Assembly: GCA_947489665.1 (NCBI GenBank)
Contig: CANLEH010000001.1
Span: forward strand, 1,150,501-1,214,500
Reading direction: 5' to 3'
DNA from: an uncultured Roseicyclus sp.
Lineage (GTDB): Bacteria > Pseudomonadota > Alphaproteobacteria > Rhodobacterales > Rhodobacteraceae
Length of the DNA: 64,000 bases
The notes beneath the pieces were generated by a model, which saw only the letters and a list, made by a program, of their open reading frames with translations, did no database searches and was not told the DNA's origin. Made by a program: the position numbers and the translations under genes. Position 1 is the first letter of the stretch. The number at the start of each line of letters is the position of its first letter. Shown here piece by piece: positions 47,925 to 58,403 of the stretch.

Positions 47925-50621
47925 TCAGTCTGTCTTTTTTGCCGGTTTCTTCTTGGCGGCTGGCTTTTTCTTAGCCGCCGTCTTGCGCTTGCCCGTGCCT
48001 TTTCCGCCTTTGGCGATTTTCTCGTTTAGCACCTCGAGGGCTTTTTCCATCGTCACGGCTTCCGGGTCGACATCCTTTGGAAGGGTCGCATTGATCTTGG
48101 CCCATTTGACGTAAGGTCCATAGCGGCCCTTCATCACTTGCACCGGACCGCCTTCCTCGGGGTGTTCGCCCAATTCCTTCAACGGCGCGGCCCCCTGACC
48201 GCGCCCGCCGCGGCCGGCGGCTTTTTCGGCGATCAACTCAACCGCTCGGTTCATGCCAACAGTGAAGACTTCTTCCACATCCGGCAGGTTGGCGTAGATC
48301 CGGCCATGTTTGACGTATGGCCCATAGCGCCCGATCCCGGCCTCGACTGGCTCGCCATCTTCAGGGTGGTCGCCGATCTTGCGCGGCAAGCTGAGCAGCG
48401 TCAGCGCCTTTTCAAGGTCGATATCGTCAACCTCCCACCCTTTGGGCAGGGAGGCGCGCGGAGGTTTCTTGTTCTCCTCAGTCACATCGCCAAGCTGCAC
48501 ATACGGGCCAAATCGGCCGGTGCGCAGGGTCACACGTTCGGACGTATCGGGGTCAACGCCCAACATTTTGCCGTCCGGCCCGAGAATGTCGCCGGTCTGA
48601 TCGGCGCCTTCCTGAGGCGGGCCGAAGGCGCGGGTGTAGCGGCATTCGGGGTAGTTTGAGCAGCCGATGAATGCGCCACCCGCCCGCGCGGTGCGCATGG
48701 AAAGACGACCCGCGCCGCAATTCGGACAAAGGCGCGGGTCCGAGCCGTCTTCCTTGGCGGGGAACAGGTGCGGCTCCAGCACCTCGTTGATTTTCTCAAG
48801 CACATCCGTGATGCGGAGCTCGGATGTTTCTTCAACCGCGGCGTGGAAATCCTTCCAGAACCGGTCGAGCACGTCCTTGTAGTGGCGGTCGCCCGCGCTG
48901 ACTTCATCCAGCTGGTTTTCCAGGTCGGCGGTGAAGTCGTAGCCCACATATTTGCGGAAGTAATTCGACAGGAAGACCGTCACGAGGCGGCCCTTGTCCT
49001 CGGGGATCAGGCGGCCTTTGTCCTTGATGACATAGCCGCGGTTCTGGATCGTATCCATGATCGAGGCATAGGTGGAGGGACGGCCAATACCGAGCTCTTC
49101 CATCCGTTTGACCAGCGTGGCCTCGGTATAGCGGGGCGGGGGCTGGGTGTGGTGCTGTTGGCCGAGAACGGCGCCATTGGCCGACAGGAGGGCGGATTTG
49201 GAGCGGCGGAGATCGCCGCCATCTTCTTCTACAACATCCTCGCCTGCGAGCTTGGCGTATTCTCCGGCCAAGCCTTCGGAAGCCAGCGCCATGGCGTCGC
49301 CTTGGGTGACTTGGGGCAGGCGGCGGCTGTCTTCATCATCGCCCTGCACATCGTCGCGGCCTTCCTCGTAGACCTTGAGGAAGCCGTCGAAGAGGACAAC
49401 CTGACCCGTGGCGCGCAACTCGACATCTCCCGCCGTGTCGCCGATGGTCACGGTCGTCCGCTCCATCCGTGCGGCTTCCATCTGGCTGGCAACCGTGCGC
49501 TTCCAGATCAGGTCGTAAAGCTTGCGCTGATCGTCCTCCGAAAGCTTCAAGTCAGCGGCGGCCTTGGACATATCCGTGGGGCGGATACATTCATGGGCTT
49601 CCTGCGCGTTCTTGGCCTTGTTCTTGTAGATCCGCGGTTTGCTGGGGACGTAGGCGTCGCCATAGCGGTCCTTGATTGCGGACCGCGCGTCCTCGACGGC
49701 CTCTGGCGCCATGTCGATGCCGTCGGTCCGCATGTAGGTGATGTGCCCGGCCTCGTAGAGACGCTGCGCGGTGGACATGCAGGCCCGCGCGCCCATGCCA
49801 AACTTGCGCGACGCCTCCTGCTGGAGGGTGGATGTCATGAAGGGCGGGGAGGGGTTGCGCGAGGTCGGCTTGGCCTCAACCTCGCGCACTTCGAGCGCAC
49901 GGGAGGCCACGGCCTGAACGGCAAGACCCGCTTCGGCGGCGGTGGGCAGATCGTAGCGATCAAGCTTCTTGCTGCCCAGAACGGTCAGGCGCGCTTCAAG
50001 CTGTTGGCCACGCGGCGTTTCCAGTGTGGCGCGGACGGACCAATATTCGCGGGGGTTAAACGCCTCAATCTCCATCTCGCGTTCGACAACAAGGCGGAGG
50101 CAGACGGATTGCACGCGACCCGCCGACTTCGCGCCGGGCAGCTTGCGCCAGAGGACGGGCGAGAGGGTGAAGCCCACAAGATAGTCGAGCGCGCGTCGTG
50201 CGAGGTAAGCCTCGACCAGCTCCATATCGACTTCGCGCGGCTCGGCCATGGCCTTGGTCACGGCGTCCTTGGTGATCGCGTTGAAGGTCACGCGCTTGAC
50301 CGGCGTGTCCTTTTTGATGGCCTTGCGCGAAGTCAGCGCCTCTTGCAGGTGCCAACTGATCGCCTCGCCCTCACGATCAGGGTCAGTCGCGAGGATCAAG
50401 GACGGGTCGTCTTTCAACGCATCGACGATGGCTTTGACGTGTTTTTTGGAATCAGAGGCCACCTCCCACTTCATCGCGAAGGCCTCTTCCGGGTCGACGG
50501 AGCCGTCCTTGGAAGGCAGGTCGCGGACGTGGCCGTAGGAGGCGAGAACCGTGTAATCCTTGCCCAAATACTTGTTGATTGTCTTGGCCTTGGCCGGGGA
50601 TTCGACAACAACAACGGGCAT
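47925..50621 (-). CDS. topA: DNA topoisomerase I
   Basis: 898 residues from ATG 50621 (MPVVVVESPAKAKTINKYLG). Toprim domain with ATDPDREGEAISWHL, catalytic Tyr in HITYMRTDG and TPR of PSTYASIMDTIQNRGY. A single C4 zinc finger (CPNCGAGRLSMRTARAGGAFIGCSNYPEC) is followed by degenerate repeats of the GRYGPYVKHG/GRYGPYVKWA kind. The tail is Lys/Ala-rich (AAKKKPAAKKKPAKK) and suits DNA contact. Relaxes negative supercoils. Confidence 0.98.
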   Translation of the reverse strand: MPVVVVESPAKAKTINKYLGKDYTVLASYGHVRDLPSKDGSVDPEEAFAMKWEVASDSKKHVKAIVDALKDDPSLILATDPDREGEAISWHLQEALTSRKAIKKDTPVKRVTFNAITKDAVTKAMAEPREVDMELVEAYLARRALDYLVGFTLSPVLWRKLPGAKSAGRVQSVCLRLVVEREMEIEAFNPREYWSVRATLETPRGQQLEARLTVLGSKKLDRYDLPTAAEAGLAVQAVASRALEVREVEAKPTSRNPSPPFMTSTLQQEASRKFGMGARACMSTAQRLYEAGHITYMRTDGIDMAPEAVEDARSAIKDRYGDAYVPSKPRIYKNKAKNAQEAHECIRPTDMSKAAADLKLSEDDQRKLYDLIWKRTVASQMEAARMERTTVTIGDTAGDVELRATGQVVLFDGFLKVYEEGRDDVQGDDEDSRRLPQVTQGDAMALASEGLAGEYAKLAGEDVVEEDGGDLRRSKSALLSANGAVLGQQHHTQPPPRYTEATLVKRMEELGIGRPSTYASIMDTIQNRGYVIKDKGRLIPEDKGRLVTVFLSNYFRKYVGYDFTADLENQLDEVSAGDRHYKDVLDRFWKDFHAAVEETSELRITDVLEKINEVLEPHLFPAKEDGSDPRLCPNCGAGRLSMRTARAGGAFIGCSNYPECRYTRAFGPPQEGADQTGDILGPDGKMLGVDPDTSERVTLRTGRFGPYVQLGDVTEENKKPPRASLPKGWEVDDIDLEKALTLLSLPRKIGDHPEDGEPVEAGIGRYGPYVKHGRIYANLPDVEEVFTVGMNRAVELIAEKAAGRGGRGQGAAPLKELGEHPEEGGPVQVMKGRYGPYVKWAKINATLPKDVDPEAVTMEKALEVLNEKIAKGGKGTGKRKTAAKKKPAAKKKPAKKTD

Positions 50622-50726
50622 GGATGAGGCACCTTTCAACGTGGGACTGCCACAGACGTGGCGTGGCGGCGGAACATGTGGGGCCTTGGGGGCGGATGTC
50701 AATGCGGGGTATTTTGCGGGGCAGCC

Positions 50727-50779
50727 GGCCCGGGTCGGCGGACGGCCCACCCGCCCACCCCCGTCCCCCGACCCGGGCC
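50727..50779 (-). repeat. Hairpin with G-quadruplex loop, copy 1
   Basis: Arms of 19 nt (GGCCCGGGTCGGCGGACGG and its near-complement, 18 of 19 pairs) around the 15-nt plus-strand loop CCCACCCGCCCACCC. On the minus strand the loop is GGGTGGGCGGGTGGG, four G3 runs with single-base linkers. It lies 89 bases past the dprA stop and 105 bases before the topA start, both minus-strand genes, so the G-rich form would be in their RNA. Confidence 0.85.
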
Positions 50780-50868
50780 TGATGGCGACGGTCTGGTTTC
50801 ACAAGCGGACAGTGCACCGGGGGCTGTTGTCGTTTTTGCATTTTCGGGGAATAAAGAAGGGCAGGGCT

Positions 50869-52050
50869 TCAATTACCCGTGAGATGGACCATGCCGCCTG
50901 GTGCACGGCGCAGGCGACCGGAGAGTTCTAGCACTGCAAGGGATTGCGCAAGGTCGCGGGGCGTTGTCTGCAGATCGCGGACCAATTGGTCTTCGGCGAT
51001 GGGAACGGGACCAAGGGCTGCTAGGATGCGCGCTTCCAGCGGATCAGTTGGTGGGTTTGGTTTCGCCTCTTCGATCGATGCCGTGTCGGGTACGGCTTCG
51101 CGCAGCGGCGTTGCAGGGGTACCGAGTGCCTCGATCACGTCGTCGGCGCTTCGGATAAGAGTGGCCCCGTCACGCAGCAGGATATTGCCGCCTGAGGCGC
51201 GGCTGTCCATCGGGTGGCCGGGCACTGCCATAACCTCGCGCCCCTGATCGGCGGCCAAGCGAGCTGTGATGAGCGAGCCGGAACGCGCCGCGGCTTCAAT
51301 CACGATAACGCCCTGTGCGAGACCAGAGACGATGCGATTGCGACGCGGGAAATGGCGGGCTTGCGGTTGTAGGCCGAGGGGTTGCTCGGACAGACGCAGG
51401 CCGTTTTGTGTGATTTGCGCGGCGAGATCGGCATTTTCGACCGGGTAGACCACGTCTACGCCGCCTGCCATGACGGCGATGGTGCCGGTGGGCAGACTGG
51501 CGGCATGGGCCAGGGCATCAATGCCGCGGGCGAGGCCGGAGACCACGGTGAAGCCCGCTTCGCCAAGCTCTGCCGTCAATTTTCGCACCATGCGCGCGCC
51601 GAGGCTGGAGGCGTTGCGGGTACCGACGATGGCCACGCAGGGCCGCGCCATCAGGCTGGCCTGGCCCATGGCCCAAAGGATCGGGGGCGCGTCGGGGATC
51701 TCGGCCAGATGATCGGGGTAATCGGGATCGCCAAGGCAGATCATGCGGGCGCCTGCGCGAGCGGCGGCCCGCAACTCAGCCTTCACCACGGGCTCAGGGC
51801 AGGGTTCATAGCCTTTCACGCCAGCGGCGGCGGCGACGTCTGGCAAGGCATCCAGGGCCGCCTTGGCGGATCCATGTTCGGCCAGCAGGCGCAGATAGGT
51901 CGCGGGGCCAACGCGGCGCGACCGGATCAGGCGCAGGCGCGTGGCGCGGTCATCATCGCTGGAGGAGGGCGGCGGCACAAATCCCGCCGGGGCTTCATAA
52001 AAGCCAGGGTCGGGAGCGTAGTGCAGTTGAGAATCGGGTGCGGTCCACAT
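50869..52050 (-). CDS. dprA: DNA-processing protein DprA
   Basis: 393 residues. N-terminal SAM-like region (RLRLIRSRRVGPATYLRLLAEHGSA). Rossmann-like core: CVAIVGTRNASSLGARM, VVSGLARGIDALAHAASL, AVMAGGVDVVYPVEN, FPRRNRIVSGLA and GSLITARLAADQGREVMAVPG. The C-terminal winged-helix-like segment is DPLEARILAALGPVPIAEDQL. It loads RecA on incoming ssDNA during transformation. topA follows downstream. Confidence 0.96.
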   Translation of the reverse strand: MWTAPDSQLHYAPDPGFYEAPAGFVPPPSSSDDDRATRLRLIRSRRVGPATYLRLLAEHGSAKAALDALPDVAAAAGVKGYEPCPEPVVKAELRAAARAGARMICLGDPDYPDHLAEIPDAPPILWAMGQASLMARPCVAIVGTRNASSLGARMVRKLTAELGEAGFTVVSGLARGIDALAHAASLPTGTIAVMAGGVDVVYPVENADLAAQITQNGLRLSEQPLGLQPQARHFPRRNRIVSGLAQGVIVIEAAARSGSLITARLAADQGREVMAVPGHPMDSRASGGNILLRDGATLIRSADDVIEALGTPATPLREAVPDTASIEEAKPNPPTDPLEARILAALGPVPIAEDQLVRDLQTTPRDLAQSLAVLELSGRLRRAPGGMVHLTGN

Positions 52051-52085
52051 GGGGACAGGCTTGCGGCCGATTGGTTAACAGAACG

Positions 52086-52571
52086 TTACTGATCCGCCTC
52101 AAGCAACGTGTCCGGTGCAATCCAGCGTGTGGCGCACCATAGGACGAGGGCGTGCAGCGCTACGATGGGCGACAGGATCAGCATCGCACCTATCGCCGCC
52201 GCCGTCGGGTCGAGCAGCTGATAAATCAACCCGATCGCAAGGGGGAGAAAAACTGACGCAAGCAGTGCCACGGCCCATCCCGCAAAGCCCAACCGCATGG
52301 CCCATGCCCCGAGGAGCAGGGCTGCGGGAACGGCGTATATGCCGACAAACGGGGCCAAAACAGCCAGGCCGGAAAAGGAGCCAATGACCTGGAAGGCCGG
52401 TATCTCGGTCTGCGCCCCGAGCAACAGGAAAGGAAGCCCGACAGCAAGCATGATCGCAGCCGGCCCGAGCAAGGCGGTAAGGCCAATCTTTACCAAGGCC
52501 CGGGCGGTCAGATGACGATGCCCAAAACGGCGTGACCGGAAGGCAGGCGTGAAAAATCGGGCTTTGCTCAT
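52086..52571 (-). CDS. Multi-pass membrane protein of unknown function
   Basis: 161 residues from ATG 52571 (MSKARFFTPAFRSRRFG), coupled by ATGA to the GNAT gene. After a basic N-terminus come four to five hydrophobic helices (LVKIGLTALLGPAAIMLAVGLPFLLLG, VLAPFVGIYAVPAALLLGAW). No domain recognised. Lies between tldD-GNAT and dprA in one minus-strand series. Confidence 0.75.
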   Translation of the reverse strand: MSKARFFTPAFRSRRFGHRHLTARALVKIGLTALLGPAAIMLAVGLPFLLLGAQTEIPAFQVIGSFSGLAVLAPFVGIYAVPAALLLGAWAMRLGFAGWAVALLASVFLPLAIGLIYQLLDPTAAAIGAMLILSPIVALHALVLWCATRWIAPDTLLEADQ

Positions 52572-53058
52572 GTCGCGGAGTTCAGAGACTTGGTCATGAT
52601 CTGGACGTGCAGGATGAATGCGCCCGGTCCGTTTGCCGAGTCTAGGGGCACGTCGGCGCGTCGGTCCAATCGCCATCCCTCACGTTCGTAGAAACGAATG
52701 GCGCGGGCATTTTCGATGACGACATCCAGCCAAGCCTCAGCCACGCCTGCAGCGGCCAGGCGGCGCTCCGCATCCTTAAGAAGGTCGGAGGCGAGACCGG
52801 ATCCACGCGCGGCGGGCGCCACGAACAATTGCTGCATCTCGTCCTCGCGAATAACGCAAAGCCCCAAAGGCGCGCCGATTGGCCCGGCTGTGCGCAATGT
52901 GTCCAGCATCAGGGGAAGACGCATTTGAAAGTCGGCCAGTGTGCGAAGATTTACCAGCGCCGCCGGGACATGCGCGGCATGGGCTTCGTGCCACGCGTCA
53001 TGCCAGAGTTGTGCCAGTGGGGCGAGGTCGTCCTCGACCGCTTGTCTGATGGTGTCTC

Positions 53059-53062
<4 letters not shown>
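52568..53062 (-). CDS. GNAT N-acetyltransferase
   Basis: 164 residues from GTG 53062, which overlaps the tldD stop as GTGA; the supplied start extends into tldD. Acetyl-CoA motif LFVAPAARGSGLASDLLKDAERR, then AWLDVVIENARAIRFYEREGW. An N-terminal stretch IRQAVEDDLAPLAQLWHDAWHEAH is typical of this fold. Substrate unknown. Confidence 0.88.
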
Positions 53063-54483
<1,421 letters not shown>

Positions 54484-54813
54484 ATTCTGATCTCCTTGTT
54501 CCTGTCTCTTACATATGTCGTTTTGGGTCAGGTGCGACACCCCGTCTCGCCTGGACGGTGGAATTCTGCGGGGACGGGTATTCGGCTGCTGAAAAGCGAA
54601 TGTTTTCAAAGGATAGAACCCCTGCGCGCATCGCTTTGCGACACGCATTCGAGTCTTCAGGCGCGCCTGCGTCACACCCTTGCCTGAGACAATTTACGCC
54701 ACTGCCTTGCGCGTTCGCACGCGATATGGTCTGGCCAAATCGGAACAGGACCGGCTGCGACCGGTGGGCATTCCCCCGCCGCGAACGACCGAACGGACAA
54801 CAGGACAGACCAC
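54484..54813. other. 330-bp divergent region between tldD and coxB
   Basis: Holds the promoters of tldD (minus) and coxB (plus). No ORF with domain pattern, no repeat and no tRNA seen. A G-rich anti-sense-like AAGGAG (TCTCCTT on plus) near 54490 is the tldD ribosome-binding site. coxB is preceded by ACAGGACAGACCACA, a poor Shine-Dalgarno. Confidence 0.55.
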
Positions 54814-55704
54814 ATGGCACTTCGCACGAAGCTCAGCGGCCTTTGGGCCGCGCTTGGCGCAACCCTTACGGCGACCGCCGTTTCCGCGCAGACCACCGGG
54901 ATGCGTGAAGGACTGGAAATCATCGGTGCGCCGATCCCCGGCGGCACGGATTTTCAACCGGGCGTAACCGAAGGCGCAATCGACATCCGCGCGCTTGACG
55001 GCTTTCTGCACATCATCGCAATCATCATCACGGTGTTCGTGCTTGGCCTGATGCTTTGGGTGGCTGTGAAGCACAATGCAAAGGCCAACCCCAAGCCCGC
55101 GACCTTCTCGCACAACACGCCGATCGAGGTGACGTGGACGCTTGTGCCGCTGTTGATCCTTGTGGTGATCGGGGCCTTCTCGCTGCCCGTTCTGTTCAAG
55201 CAGCAAACGATCCCAGAGGCGGATGTCGTTGTGCGTGCCACGGGCTATCAATGGTACTGGGGCTATGAGTATCCGGAAGAGGGCATCTCCTACGACAGCT
55301 TCATGCTGAACGAGGATGAGCTGCTGGATTACGGTTATAGCCGCGATGAATATCTGCTGGCCACCGACACTGCGGTTGTTGTTCCGACGGGTCAGACGGT
55401 TGTGGTTCAGGTCACTGCCGCAGACGTGATCCATTCCTGGACGATCCCCGCCTTCGGCGTGAAACAGGACGGAGTTCCGGGTCGCCTCGCAGAACTGCAC
55501 TTCAACGTCGAGCCGGGGCAGGAAGGCATTTACTTCGGCCAGTGTTCTGAGCTGTGCGGTGCGGCGCATGCCTACATGCCGATCACGGTGTTCGCTGTAA
55601 CGCCTGAGGAATATGAGGCGTGGTTGGCGGGTGAAGCGGCTGAATTTGCGTCGCTCGAAGGAGCGCGCGCGCCGCGTTACATCGAACTGGCCTCCGCCGA
55701 GTAA
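54814..55704 (+). CDS. coxB: Cytochrome c oxidase subunit II
   Basis: 296 residues. Signal peptide (GATLTATAVSA), two membrane helices (IIAIIITVFVLGLMLWVAV and TLVPLLILVVIGAFSL) and a periplasmic cupredoxin domain. It has the aromatic electron entry GYQWYWGYEYP and the CuA ligands His in VIHSWTIP plus CSELCGAAHAYM. Receives electrons from cytochrome c in aa3 oxidase. Subunit I (ctaD) is not in this cluster. Confidence 0.97.
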   Translation: MALRTKLSGLWAALGATLTATAVSAQTTGMREGLEIIGAPIPGGTDFQPGVTEGAIDIRALDGFLHIIAIIITVFVLGLMLWVAVKHNAKANPKPATFSHNTPIEVTWTLVPLLILVVIGAFSLPVLFKQQTIPEADVVVRATGYQWYWGYEYPEEGISYDSFMLNEDELLDYGYSRDEYLLATDTAVVVPTGQTVVVQVTAADVIHSWTIPAFGVKQDGVPGRLAELHFNVEPGQEGIYFGQCSELCGAAHAYMPITVFAVTPEEYEAWLAGEAAEFASLEGARAPRYIELASAE

Positions 55705-55713
55705 GCCTGAGCC

Positions 55714-56649
55714 ATGAGCGATTACACCGCACAAACGGCGACCGAGACCCGCACCGCTGAAAGCGAGGCGGGCTTCGGCGATTATCTGGCGCTGCTCAAG
55801 CCGCGGGTGATGTCGCTTGTCGTGTTCACTGCGCTGGTCGGCCTGCTGGTTGCGCCCGGCGGTGTGTCGCCGATGATCGGCTTCACGGCGATCCTGTTCA
55901 TTGCCTTGGGGGCAGGGGCCTCTGGAGCGCTGAATATGTGGTATGACGCCGACATTGATGCGGTGATGAAGCGCACGGCCAAGCGGCCTGTGCCAGCGGG
56001 TAAAGTGCCCGCCGGTGAGGCGCTGACGCTGGGACTTTGGTTGTCTGCAATATCCGTGATCATGCTGGGGCTTGCGACCAACTGGGTCGCTGCGAGCCTT
56101 CTGGCGTTCACCATTTTCTTCTACGCCGTCGTCTACACGATGTGGCTGAAGCGGGCGACGCCGCAGAACATTGTCATTGGTGGCGCGGCTGGGGCCTTCC
56201 CGCCGGTGATCGGATGGGCGGCTGTGACGGGTGATGTATCCATCGCCTCAGTCCTGATGTTCGGCTTGATCTTCATGTGGACACCGCCGCATTTCTGGGC
56301 GCTCGCGCTGTTCATGAAGTCGGACTATCACAAGGCCGATGTGCCGATGCTGACGGTGACCCATGGCCGCGCGGAGACGCGCAAGCAAATCCTGATCTAC
56401 ACGGTTTTGCTAGTCCCCGTTGCCCTGGGTCTTGCGTTCACCGCAGTGGCCGGGCCGGTCTATCTGGCCGCTGCCGTTGTCCTGAATGCGATCTTCCTGA
56501 AAGGCGCATGGGACATCTGGCGACGCGACGAAGAGGCTGCAGAAGCAGACGGATACCTGGTTGAGAAGAAAGTCTTCAAATTCTCACTCCTCTACCTGTT
56601 CCTGCATTTCGGTGCCTTGCTTGTTGATGCGATCTGGAGGCTGATCTGA
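55714..56649 (+). CDS. ctaB: Heme o synthase (protoheme IX farnesyltransferase)
   Basis: 311 residues, UbiA family. Eight to nine membrane helices with the prenyl-PP motif [15 protein letters not shown] and the second Asp-rich loop [14 protein letters not shown]. Farnesylates heme b to heme o for the oxidase. Starts nine bases after coxB; its stop overlaps the coxF start (TGATG). Confidence 0.97.
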   Translation: MSDYTAQTATETRTAESEAGFGDYLALLKPRVMSLVVFTALVGLLVAPGGVSPMIGFTAILFIALGAGASGALNMWYDADIDAVMKRTAKRPVPAGKVPAGEALTLGLWLSAISVIMLGLATNWVAASLLAFTIFFYAVVYTMWLKRATPQNIVIGGAAGAFPPVIGWAAVTGDVSIASVLMFGLIFMWTPPHFWALALFMKSDYHKADVPMLTVTHGRAETRKQILIYTVLLVPVALGLAFTAVAGPVYLAAAVVLNAIFLKGAWDIWRRDEEAAEADGYLVEKKVFKFSLLYLFLHFGALLVDAIWRLI

Positions 56650-56846
56650 TGCCCTTGGCTGAAACGCACGAGATCCACAAACGCCGCTTTGGCCGCAACT
56701 TTGGCACGGCGCTTTGCCTTGTCGGGTTCTGCGCCGTGGTGTTCGGTTTGACCATCGCAAAGGTCCGGGAAGGCAGCCTGTTGGAAGCCCATGACCATCA
56801 ACCGCGCGCCTCGGCCCTTCCGATTTCGGAGGAGTTGAGCCAGTGA
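56649..56846 (+). CDS. coxF: CoxF protein
   Basis: 65 residues, one membrane helix (NFGTALCLVGFCAVVFGLTIAKV) after a basic N-terminus HEIHKRRFGRN. CoxF is the small protein found between ctaB and ctaG in alphaproteobacterial oxidase clusters. Its exact assembly role is not settled. Overlaps both neighbours (TGATG and GTGA). Confidence 0.88.
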   Translation: MPLAETHEIHKRRFGRNFGTALCLVGFCAVVFGLTIAKVREGSLLEAHDHQPRASALPISEELSQ

Positions 56847-57421
56847 GCGATCGGCGCGCCATGGATCCCAAGGCCAAGACCGTCCTGCAACTTCTGGGCG
56901 TGATCTGCTTTATGGGCGCGCTCACCGTTGCGGCGGTGCCGTTTTACGATTGGTTCTGCCGTGTCACAGGCTTCGGTGGCGCGACGGTGCAGGCCGATGC
57001 GGGCAGCGATGTGATCCTGGATCAGGAAATCCGCATCCGCTTTGCCGCCAACACTGCGCGCGACATGCCGTGGGAGTTCCGCCCCATGGAGCCTCATGTG
57101 GACATCCGCATCGGCGAGACCGGGCTGGCCTTCTACGAGGCCTACAACCCGACGAGCGAGCCGATTGCAGGCACCGCCAGCTTCAACGTCGCCCCATTCG
57201 ATGTGGGCGGCTATTTCGTGAAGATCGCCTGCTTCTGCTTTGAGCTTCAGGTGCTTCAGCCCGGTGAACGGGTCGAGATGCCCGTGACCTTCTTTGTCGA
57301 CCCCGAGATCCTTGATGATCCGACGGTGCGCGACACGCCCGCAATAACCCTGTCCTATACGTTCCACGTAACGGACATGCCCGAAAACGACGACTACGCC
57401 GCGCTTGACGCAGGCAACTGA
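56843..57421 (+). CDS. ctaG: Cytochrome c oxidase assembly protein CtaG/Cox11
   Basis: 192 residues from GTG 56843, overlapping the coxF stop. One N-terminal membrane helix ([23 protein letters not shown]), then an immunoglobulin-like periplasmic domain with the copper-binding [13 protein letters not shown] (CFCF) and the end VDPEI. Delivers copper to CuB of subunit I. Confidence 0.97.
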   Translation: MSDRRAMDPKAKTVLQLLGVICFMGALTVAAVPFYDWFCRVTGFGGATVQADAGSDVILDQEIRIRFAANTARDMPWEFRPMEPHVDIRIGETGLAFYEAYNPTSEPIAGTASFNVAPFDVGGYFVKIACFCFELQVLQPGERVEMPVTFFVDPEILDDPTVRDTPAITLSYTFHVTDMPENDDYAALDAGN

Positions 57422-57443
57422 ACGACAGACCGGAGAGACCACA

Positions 57444-58253
57444 ATGGCCCACGTCAAAAAGCACGACTATCACATCCTGCAGCCCTCGATCTGGCCGCTC
57501 GTGGCCGCAATTGGCGCGTTTGCGATGCTGTTTGGGGCGGTGAACTGGATGCATTCCGGCAGCCCTTGGCTGTTCCTCGCCGGGTTCGCTGCGGTGCTCT
57601 ACGTGATGTTCGCCTGGTGGTCGGACGTGGTCAGCGAAAGCCATGATGGCGATCACACACCGGTTGTGCGCCTTGGCCTGCGCTACGGCTTCATCATGTT
57701 CATCATGTCCGAGGTGATGTTCTTTGTCGCCTGGTTCTGGGCCTTCTTCAAACACGCGATCTTCCCGATGAGCGAGTACGAGGCCTCCACCTACGTCACG
57801 CCTGAGATCTACATCGTCGACCCGTTTCACCTGCCGCTGATCAACACTTTGATTCTGCTTTTGTCGGGCTGCCTTGTGACCTGGGCGCACCACGCGCTGG
57901 TCCACGGTGGGTCCCGCAAGGACGTGGCGACCGGCCTGATCGGTGCGGTTGTGTTGGGTGTGCTGTTCACCGCCCTTCAGGCCTATGAATATTACGAACT
58001 GATCGTGCATCATCACTGGGATTTCATTGATGGCGACCGGTTCTATTCGACCTTCTTCATGGCGACCGGCTTCCACGGCTTCCACGTGGTGATCGGCACG
58101 ATCTTCCTGTTCATCTGTTGGCTGCGGGTCCGTTCGGGTCACTTCACGGCTGAAAAGCATGTCGGGTTTGAGGCGGCTGCCTGGTACTGGCACTTTGTGG
58201 ACGTTGTCTGGCTGTTCCTTTTCCTGGCCGTGTACATCTGGGGCCAAGGCTAA
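57444..58253 (+). CDS. ctaE: Cytochrome c oxidase subunit III
   Basis: 269 residues from ATG 57444 ([19 protein letters not shown]). Seven membrane helices; [20 protein letters not shown] and the C-terminal [20 protein letters not shown] with [14 protein letters not shown] are diagnostic. Stabilises the catalytic core and proton uptake. A large G-quadruplex-loop hairpin begins 13 bases after its stop. Confidence 0.98.
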   Translation: MAHVKKHDYHILQPSIWPLVAAIGAFAMLFGAVNWMHSGSPWLFLAGFAAVLYVMFAWWSDVVSESHDGDHTPVVRLGLRYGFIMFIMSEVMFFVAWFWAFFKHAIFPMSEYEASTYVTPEIYIVDPFHLPLINTLILLLSGCLVTWAHHALVHGGSRKDVATGLIGAVVLGVLFTALQAYEYYELIVHHHWDFIDGDRFYSTFFMATGFHGFHVVIGTIFLFICWLRVRSGHFTAEKHVGFEAAAWYWHFVDVVWLFLFLAVYIWGQG

Positions 58254-58266
58254 GTTGTCCGGGTTC

Positions 58267-58319
58267 GGGCGGGAATGGCAGAGCGCCCACCCGCCCACCC
58301 CGCTCTGCCCTTCCCGCCC
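58267..58319 (-). repeat. Hairpin with G-quadruplex loop, copy 2
   Basis: Arms of 19 nt (GGGCGGGAATGGCAGAGCG and near-complement, 18 of 19 pairs) around the 15-nt loop CCCACCCGCCCACCC, identical to copy 1. The G4 form GGGTGGGCGGGTGGG is on the minus strand, so the ctaE transcript carries the C-rich form. Located between ctaE and surf1 in the cox cluster. No U-tract. Confidence 0.85.
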
Positions 58320-58356
58320 TTCGCGGAACGGATAGGTCGCAGTTTTAGATCCAATG

Positions 58357-58385
58357 AAAGAGGCCTGCCATGCGGTGGGCCTTTC
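58357..58385 (+). terminator. Terminator-like or attenuator hairpin before surf1
   Basis: 8-bp stem GGCCTGCC / GGTGGGCC (two G-U pairs) with loop ATGC, flanked by AAAG and TTTC. Ends 18 bases before the surf1 GTG. The T-tract is short, so an attenuator or stabilising hairpin is as likely as a terminator. Confidence 0.4.
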
Positions 58386-58403
58386 GATTTCAAGGAGGGG
58401 CCG

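Noticed and set aside
48768-50627. 619-residue plus-strand ORF
   Set aside because: Antisense shadow of topA.
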